This document shows, piece by piece, positions 57,581 through 64,000 of a DNA stretch of 64,000 nucleotides. Location: assembly GCF_037975245.1 (NCBI RefSeq), contig NC_092582.1:5777001-5841000 (forward strand), read 5' to 3'. Numbering within the stretch: the stretch's first letter is position 1; each line of letters starts with the position of its first letter. The notes below the pieces were generated by a model. The model ran no database searches and had not been told where the DNA came from. It saw only the letters and a program-made list of their open reading frames with translations. This DNA comes from Apostichopus japonicus (taxonomy: Eukaryota > Echinodermata > Holothuroidea > Aspidochirotida > Stichopodidae). Position numbers and translations under genes: made by a program.

Positions 57581-60500
57581 ATGGAATATATGAATATTAT
57601 ATATTATGCATATTCAGAGCATTCAGTATCTCAATATTTAAATTTGTGTTCTACATTTGTGGCTTTGCTGAATGAATTGAACACAGCAAAGTGATATTCA
57701 TTCAACAAGTGATTTCACTTCCTGGTGGTTCTGTATCTATGCATCGACGTCATGGTACTTCTGTAGTATTTCTTATTACTAAAACTTCCGGTAAACTTTC
57801 TGAGCGGAAATTGCATCCTGCAGTGTCATCTAGGTGCTAATAATAGTAAATAAGTTATCCTGCTATAAAATCATGATGTGTAAGTCATACTGGTCTCCAT
57901 ACTGCGGTGACAGATGAATTCAAATATCAATTTATCTCTGTCCTATCATCACACGCGTTTGATCGAGTGGTGGACACGGACGGGGACGGGTGTGTGGGGG
58001 GGAATGCTTAAACAATATTTACATCTGTCAAAAATTTACGGAGATAGATGGCATTTTTTTTGGGGGGGGGGGGAGGGGGGGTCAAAATCAAGGTAGGATG
58101 AGAAGTCAAATGTCCTCGACTCACACCCCCTCCTCCCACCACCCAATCGCTTTTCGTGAGGCTGCCGAAGTGTCGTAGGTTTACTAGCGAGTCATGGCCT
58201 GTAACTAAGCTTCCTATCCTTTATTCATGGCTACAGTCAGGCAGATAATTTGTTATAACAGCAGTGTGTCTTTCAGAGGGGCTTGCGAAAATATGGGATA
58301 GCATAATTTATCCTCGTCTTCATTTACTGTACTGCCAGATAATAAACAGAACCTGCAGAAACTAGTCCCGATGCCGGCACGATTATCCCCTGTGACCAAT
58401 GCCTGCCTCTCCATTATCTGATGAAGACACAACAAACTTTCCGAAACAAGATAGAATACATTTATTGTTAGGCTAATATGCATTGTTTCATCCCTCCTTA
58501 TCCACACGCTCTTTCATTCTCCGCCAATAGTACCCCTCCCCCCCCCCGCCAAAAAAAAAATCAGTGCTACACTTCGGCTGTACCCCCCTCCTCTCCCTTC
58601 CTCTATATATGGTCGTAGTGCTAATTTGATCCGTTCCTTCTATATGGCCGTTGCAAAAATTTCTTTCGGGAGATCCCAGCTATTTATCGTTGACGACTTG
58701 CTGCTGAAGCTGATACATGAATGAACTACTGTATTTGACAGTTCCTGAAAAGAGTATTGATTGTCCCTTAAAGGAATAGTTTTTCTTGTATCAAACCCAA
58801 GCTTGTTTGGGATATACGAAAAGGTGTCACGAGTTAATATTTCTTATATTCGCAATAAGTTTTCTTAAGAACGTTACGCCTTGGTATCCATCCCTTTCTA
58901 ACCCTTCTCTCAACCCTACCAACCCCCCTCCCCCCTCCCACATCATCCGATGAAAACACGAAGTAGAACAACAACAACAACAACAAATAGGCCTACATAG
59001 ATACATCACGTGATACATAGAGATAGAGTCAGCGACGTCGTCCAGTGACATAAAAGGAGTGGTTTGAACAACCAAACTCACCAAAACGTTGTCACGCCTT
59101 TTCCCTCTTACTTTTCAATTACTTTGGCTTCCTTTATGAGATGAAACATCACCGATGTGGTAGTTGGTGGGAAGAAGATAAATATTAGGAACGAACTATA
59201 ATGTCACGCTAAGCGGAAAGCTATCTCACTCTCACTGTATGAATCAGTGATTTACGTCAATGAAACCATCACATCCTCTTGCTCAGATTACCTTTGTCGA
59301 TGTGCCAATTAGTTTGATGGTGACTCTAATTGCTAAATTTACTGTCATTTAAACACTGTTATTTTTGGACAAAAGGAAACTACTTAAGGTGGACATAGCA
59401 TATCGGCGTACTTTGCCGAGTAGAATAGAGGGGGTGGGGTGGGGGTTGGGTCGGGGAGGAGTGGAGTTGATCCAAGTCACCGGAAACTGAAGGTGTGACG
59501 ACCATGTCCTCTGTACGTATACCATGACTGAGAGTTTGCAAACCTTATCCTCTAATTTGCGAAACAACGTAACTCCTTTTTCTTTGCATGCAATCAGAGT
59601 TGGCGGAAGAGAGTTCAGTTTGGGGGCAAAGTCTTCAAAAGGGGAATTGAGTACGTAATATTCATTTGAGTGAGCAAACCACGAAGTTACCTCAAAAAGT
59701 TTTTACAAAATGGATCATCTTTGCACTCCGTACCACATATTCATTTGGTTAAAGCTTTGGGCACTTTTTAATTTTGTTTCCTATAATAATTCAGCAACAT
59801 ACACATTTTGATTACAGTTTTATTTAAAAATTTTCAACAATATTGATCAAATTTTATGATTAAGAAACAAAAACACTTTATAATTAACATAAGGGCACGT
59901 ATAGTAATTGCATTCTTCTTTGTTTTGTTGTTGTATTTTTCACGACACTAATTTTTATATAGGGTAGTTGACTACAATAAATACGAAAAAGGGTTTTGTC
60001 GTGTCAGTGAATAGATCTGATTATAGAGTGAACAGATATTCAACAAGAATGAAAACAAATGGCGCTCTTCAAATATATACCAACAAATTTAATCGATTTT
60101 GTCAGAAATTCGGGGGCTCACGCGCTCCGAATTTAGTATACTTCGACGAACCAATTTTCTTAGAGAATTTTAATCGCAAGAGAACATACTGTAGGTTAAC
60201 GGAGAGGGAGAGGGAGAGGTGGAGGGAGAAGGAAAGGGAGATTGGGGAGGGGAGGCTGTTGCGTACAGCCAAGTTGAAATAACTATATGAGGGAATATAC
60301 GATAGCAGTTCGACACGGGACTTGAATGAAAACGATTGATTATGCACGGGTGTGTAAATGTGGTTCGTGTATAAAAATAACAACATGGGGATTACCCACT
60401 ATATGACAATTTAGGATTTCAGCTAGAAATGTTGAAATTTACCGTTACACGTCGAAACTCATGGGCCTGCTCTCGTTGTGGAAATCTTCCTGTTTTCACC

Positions 60501-60944
60501 ACAGAATTTCTAAAATACCTGAAATCACTTTCAATCCTCCTGATTTCTACGTCATCGGTTTTTGATCTCTTCCTCTTCGACATACGAGGATAAAATAAAC
60601 GATGATAGCTACGAATATGCCAAACCAGTTACTTCGGTAGGTAGGTCCATACAGGGGCTCTCCCCGACAGTGGGTTAACCTTTCAGGCGGATGTACAATT
60701 GTGATCAACTTGTGTAACGAATTCACGTGAGTCGACAGTTTTGTCAGAAACGGGGGCGGCATATCACAAAGTGTGAATAACTTCATAGGTATTGTTGCAT
60801 TTTATCATTGGAAAACACTCAAGTTTTTCAAATAGTATATTTGAGACATTTCGAAATTTAAGTCAACCATTCTCTAAGGACGCAATACTAATGTCACCTT
60901 CAGTAACGTATAATGGCGCATGTGAATTTGTTGAAATTACGCTA
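57575..60944. other. Non-coding, nothing recognised
   Basis: Poly-G near 58059-58080, poly-C near 58538, (CAA)n near 58967-58985 and an AGGGAG-type purine repeat near 60201-60255. No splice-flanked exon, RNA gene or bounded element was found. Confidence 0.4.
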
Positions 60945-60945
60945 C

Positions 60946-61018
<73 letters not shown>

Positions 61019-61036
61019 TATATATATATATATATG
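60945..61036. repeat. (AAT)n then (TA)n compound microsatellite
   Basis: About 24 AAT units followed by about 10 TA units. Confidence 0.95.
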
Positions 61037-61876
61037 CGAACAGTAATTTTTTTCATCCCGAGCATATTATGAGAGACACCATTTTTTATTGGTAACCTGG
61101 GCAAAGGTTGTCGATATGGGGAATGGTAAGGGGACATACCCCCCCCCCCCCCGCCACACTCACATTATTCTATGCACTTCGAACCCCCATTGCTTGTGGT
61201 TTGGAGTCCTTGTAAGGTCGCTTTACTGCCATATTTATGGCCTGAATCCTAACAAGAACAATAATAATAAGGCCCCTTTCCTCACTGAAACAAGAAATGT
61301 AGGTCTATATGAGATAGAAATAAAAAAATTAGAATAGTATTGTGAAATACTAACGAAAAGTGGCAGACTGGATGAACTTTCGGAAACAACTGTAACAGGA
61401 GACGAAACAGTTATATTTTCTCAATTCCAGTGAAATTTGGCTAGAGAATTGCTGACTTTGATAACTAAATTACTAGAGTTTACTGTTCCAGCTAAATGCC
61501 TATATTTTGGTGATCGAAAGTAGGTTATAATGGTAATCTGGAATATTCCCACGAACGTGAAAACACTCACTCAGTGAAAAGACTCCCCTTGGGACACGTG
61601 CCCATGGTTATAATATTGAATAAATATACTTTGTTATCGCTTTACTTTGATAGGATGTTTTTCCCCCGGAACAATTGTGGAAAGTCACGATGTGTTAAAT
61701 TGGTTATAATATTTGTAATCGCCAGTGTCAAGTGGCGATTTGCGTTCCTGTCTGTGTTATATAGCAAGACTGTAGCTGAGTGAAGTAAAGTGCCGCCGAG
61801 TCCCTGTCCCAGTGAATCTATATATGCTGATCCCAGAAACAGGCCGAGTCCAAAAATGATGATATGACGGCATCAT
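61037..61876. other. Non-coding, nothing recognised
   Basis: Poly-C at about 61140-61152. No coding signal. Confidence 0.4.
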
Positions 61877-62320
61877 CTGTGAGGCAGTGGCGGAGCGTCA
61901 ATACGTCAATACAGTCAAGACGTCAATACAGTACATGACGGACTCAAATGGACTGCTGGCGCCCTTTTCAGCTTTTACCACGTTTTACTTATTTGCGATT
62001 ATTGACTTTTTATAGCGCTCTCATCTACCTATTGACATTTGTCACATTTTGTTGGTGTAATTTTCTGACAAAATGGCGATGACACCTATATATTCTTCAT
62101 TTATCTGCACATTAGCAAGGCCCGGAAAGGGTCATTTCAGGCGATCTAGGGAGTATCTTTACTCAAAAAATGTCTGTACACTCCGCGCCAACCTGTGGTG
62201 GTGCTCCGCTTAGATAGTGTCGAAAGCGCCCTAGACCATTCTCGCCCATAGGCGTAGGAGGCGGGGGGGGGGGGGGGGGGGGCTGGGGGGGGGGGGGGGC
62301 TGCAGCCCCCCCAACCAATT

Positions 62321-62946
62321 TTTTGGGTGAAAATTCGGGCAATATGCTGAGAATTTTTCGGGCACCTATACTGGAAGAAGAATAATTTGCAATGTGTTTT
62401 TCAATTTTTTTGTGAAAATTCGGGCAATATGCTGAGAATTTTTCGAGCACCTACCAAAAGGAGAATAATTTGCAATGTATTTTTCAAATTTTTTGGTGAA
62501 AATTTGGGCAATATGGCTGAGATTTTTTTCGGGCACCTACTGAAAGATTAATAATTTGCAGTGTGTTTTTCAAATTTTTTTTGGTGAAAATTCGGGCAAT
62601 ATGCTGAGAATTTTTCGAGCACCTACAAAAGGAGAATAATTTGCAATGTATTTTTCAAATTTTTTGGTGAAAATTTGGGCAATATGGCTGAGATTTTTTT
62701 CGGGCACCTACTGAAAGATTAATAATTTGCAGTGTGTTTTTCAATTTTTTTTGGGTGAAAATTCGGGCACTATGCTGAGAATTTTTCGAGCACCAATTAA
62801 AAGATGAATAATTTGCAATTTTTTTGGTGAAAATTTGGGGTGAAAATTTGGGCAATATGCTGAGAATTTTTTCGGGTACCTACTGAAAGAATAATAATTT
62901 GCAGTGTGTTTTTCAATTTTTATGGTGACAATTTGGGCAATATGCT
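62321..62946 (+). repeat. Eight-copy tandem array, about 85-bp unit, inside element B
   Basis: The ATG(G)CTGAGA word recurs at about 62344, 62429, 62513, 62601, 62684, 62772, 62858 and 62942, spacing 83-88 bp. Alternating versions (AATATGCTGAGAATTTTTCG versus AATATGGCTGAGATTTTTTT) show a dimeric higher-order repeat in the middle. Confidence 0.93.
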
Positions 62947-63306
62947 GAGTGGCAGAGCGTCCATACGGGCTCAAATTGACTGCTGGTGCCCTTCTCAGCT
63001 TTTTACCACTTTTTACTTATTCGCGATTATTGACTTTTTTATTGCTCTCTCAAATACTATTGACATTTGTCAGATTTTGTTGGTGCAATTTTCTGACAAA
63101 TGGCGATGACACCTATTTATTCTTCGTTTATCTGCAAATTAGCAAGGCCTGAAAAGGGTCATTTCCGGCCATCTAGGGAGTATCTTTACTCAAAAAATGT
63201 CTGTACGCTCCGCGCCAACCTGTGGTGGCGCTCCGCTTAGATAGTGTCTAAAGCGCCCCTACAGACCATTCTCTCCCCCTGACCAATACCCCTAGCTTCG
63301 CAACTG
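62947..63306 (+). mobile_element. Second copy of element A, inside element B
   Basis: Parallels 61885-62246 and its far end: AGTGGCAGAGCGTCCATACG, TCGCGATTATTGACTTTTTT, GGGAGTATCTTTACTCAAAA, CGCCAACCTGTGGTGG, then CCCTGACCAATACCCCTAGC and CGCAACTG. So this copy is complete and shows what A looks like without B. No matching target duplication flanks it, and about 12 bp of the B unit seem lost at the junction. Confidence 0.8.
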
Positions 63307-63648
63307 GCACCTACTGAAAGAAGAAGAATTTGCAATGTGTTTCTCAATGGTTATACTTATATTATTATTTATATCATTATTTTTGTAAAAACTTCCTCAA
63401 TAATTCTAACCAATATGGAAGGGTAATAACACGGAAAATGATATTATGTCATTGGCATGTGATGTAATAACCGATGAAAACCTATATGATACACATTGAC
63501 ATGTGGAACGCGCGCGGAGCGCGCGAAAAATTCTGGTTATATTTTTCGGGCAAGTCGTTACAGCCCCCCCCCTCAAATCAAATGAGGCTCCTACGCCTAT
63601 GTTCTCGTCCCCCTGACCAATACCTCTAGATCCGCCACTGCTGTGAGG

Positions 63649-64000
63649 GGAGTGAAATGATCTAATTCGACATCAATGATTTTTCGAAAAAGCCTTGTTG
63701 ATGTTGCGTTGATGTCTTTATCGTCACATACATTGTTTCCACAAGAGTTTTGTGCCCCTTCCATTGGAGGAACATGACTTGTTGGTGTCGAATAAATTCT
63801 AGTTCATTCTAGTTATTACTTTCTTAGCCTTGGTCCCAGGAGACATTACAAATTAAATAAAATTCCTCTCTAAGTACCGTATATAGGTTTCAATTTCACT
63901 GTTATCTTAATCGGCTGAGTTGGATTACACGTAAAAAAAAAAACACCACAGGAGTAGTTTTTCCCAGAATTAGCGAATGAGTATAAGAGTTTAGGCCTAC
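63649..64000. other. Non-coding, nothing recognised
   Basis: No coding or repeat signal was supported in the final stretch. Confidence 0.4.

Larger units (their letters stand above)
62247..63601 (+). mobile_element. hAT-like element B, expanded copy, inserted in element A
   Basis: Starts CATAGGCGTAGGAGGCGG and ends GGCTCCTACGCCTATG. TTCTCGCC (62239-62246) and TTCTCGTC (63602-63609) form an 8-bp duplication with one mismatch. Compared with the complete copy at 7094-7477 it has eight instead of one copy of an 85-bp internal unit, a second element A inside, and long poly-G at the left. A GCGCGCGGAGCGCGCG palindrome sits near 63511. Confidence 0.85.
61885..63640. mobile_element. hAT-like element A (outer), with perfect 8-bp TSD, hosting nested insertions
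   Basis: Starts CAGTGGCGGAGCGTC and ends TCTAGATCCGCCACTG. CTGTGAGG is duplicated perfectly at 61877-61884 and 63641-63648. Only 61885-62246 and 63610-63640 (with one TSD copy of B) belong to A itself; the rest is element B. The uninterrupted A would be about 400 bp and non-coding, a typical hAT MITE. Confidence 0.88.

Noticed and set aside
58418-58447. CTGATGAAG ... CGAAAC as another hammerhead core
   Set aside because: The bases between the two boxes do not form a convincing stem II and there is no neighbouring retroelement coding remnant.
59968-60282. 104-codon frame ending in an RERERERWREKERE-like stretch
   Set aside because: The charged end is an AGGGAG purine repeat; no splice sites or family resemblance.
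60913-61095. Poly-asparagine or poly-isoleucine open frames
   Set aside because: By-products of the (AAT)n/(TA)n microsatellite.
62163-62974. Minus-strand open frames with repeated CPNFH and KNSQHSARIF-like residues
   Set aside because: They arise from the 85-bp tandem repeat inside element B; the period is not a multiple kept in frame, and the region is transposon DNA.

Overview
The window looks like nuclear DNA of a metazoan, most likely a marine invertebrate. The evidence is split genes with canonical GT-AG introns, very low coding density, abundant (TA)n and poly-G/poly-C tracts, and many degraded LINEs, Penelope-like elements and short non-autonomous DNA transposons. The repeat flavour reminds me of a deuterostome such as an echinoderm, but nothing in the sequence proves the taxon. 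I found no rRNA, convincing tRNA, CRISPR array or operon structure.

Only one locus looks like an intact host gene. It lies on the minus strand between 8452 and 11458, where four exons (11458-11343, 9872-9771, 9384-9178, 8637-8452) join in phase 0 at canonical splice sites. The product has at least 202 residues, a hydrophobic signal-peptide-like start and a largely amphipathic helical body. I do not recognise the family. The all-phase-0 intron pattern and helical make-up recall secreted helical-bundle cytokines, which is only an inference. A short two-segment membrane ORF at 42008-42292 (minus) is a much weaker candidate.

Most of the rest is mobile-element debris. LINE remnants lie at 339-659, 15643-16190 (minus), 19140-19382, 21034-21810 plus 26131-27222 (one element split in two), 31706-32560 (itself split by a second LINE piece) and 50843-51622. 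Penelope-like remnants lie at 50627-50850 (minus) and 56820-57329 (GIY-YIG domain). Hammerhead-ribozyme-like cores occur at 57378-57403 and, on the minus strand, at 47974-48001. The 4.3-kb insertion that splits the first LINE carries a minus-strand two-zinc-finger gene remnant.

Non-autonomous DNA elements can be delimited to the base in several places. hAT-like elements with 8-bp target duplications lie at 7094-7477, 34775-35143, 44402-44781 and 61885-63640. The last is a nested stack: element B (62247-63601) sits in element A, and a second copy of A lies inside B. TTAA-bounded elements lie at 1606-1971 (related copy 47036-47401) and 37941-38761, and a TA-flanked element at 49820-50234. Foldback or snapback structures occur at 13946-14235, 28921-29230, 46516-46711 and 47898-48099, with a 52-bp perfect palindrome at 42705-42756. 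Tandem arrays are at 28272-28535, 40295-41790, 52620-53240, 53657-54240 and 62321-62946. The remaining stretches show nothing beyond simple repeats.
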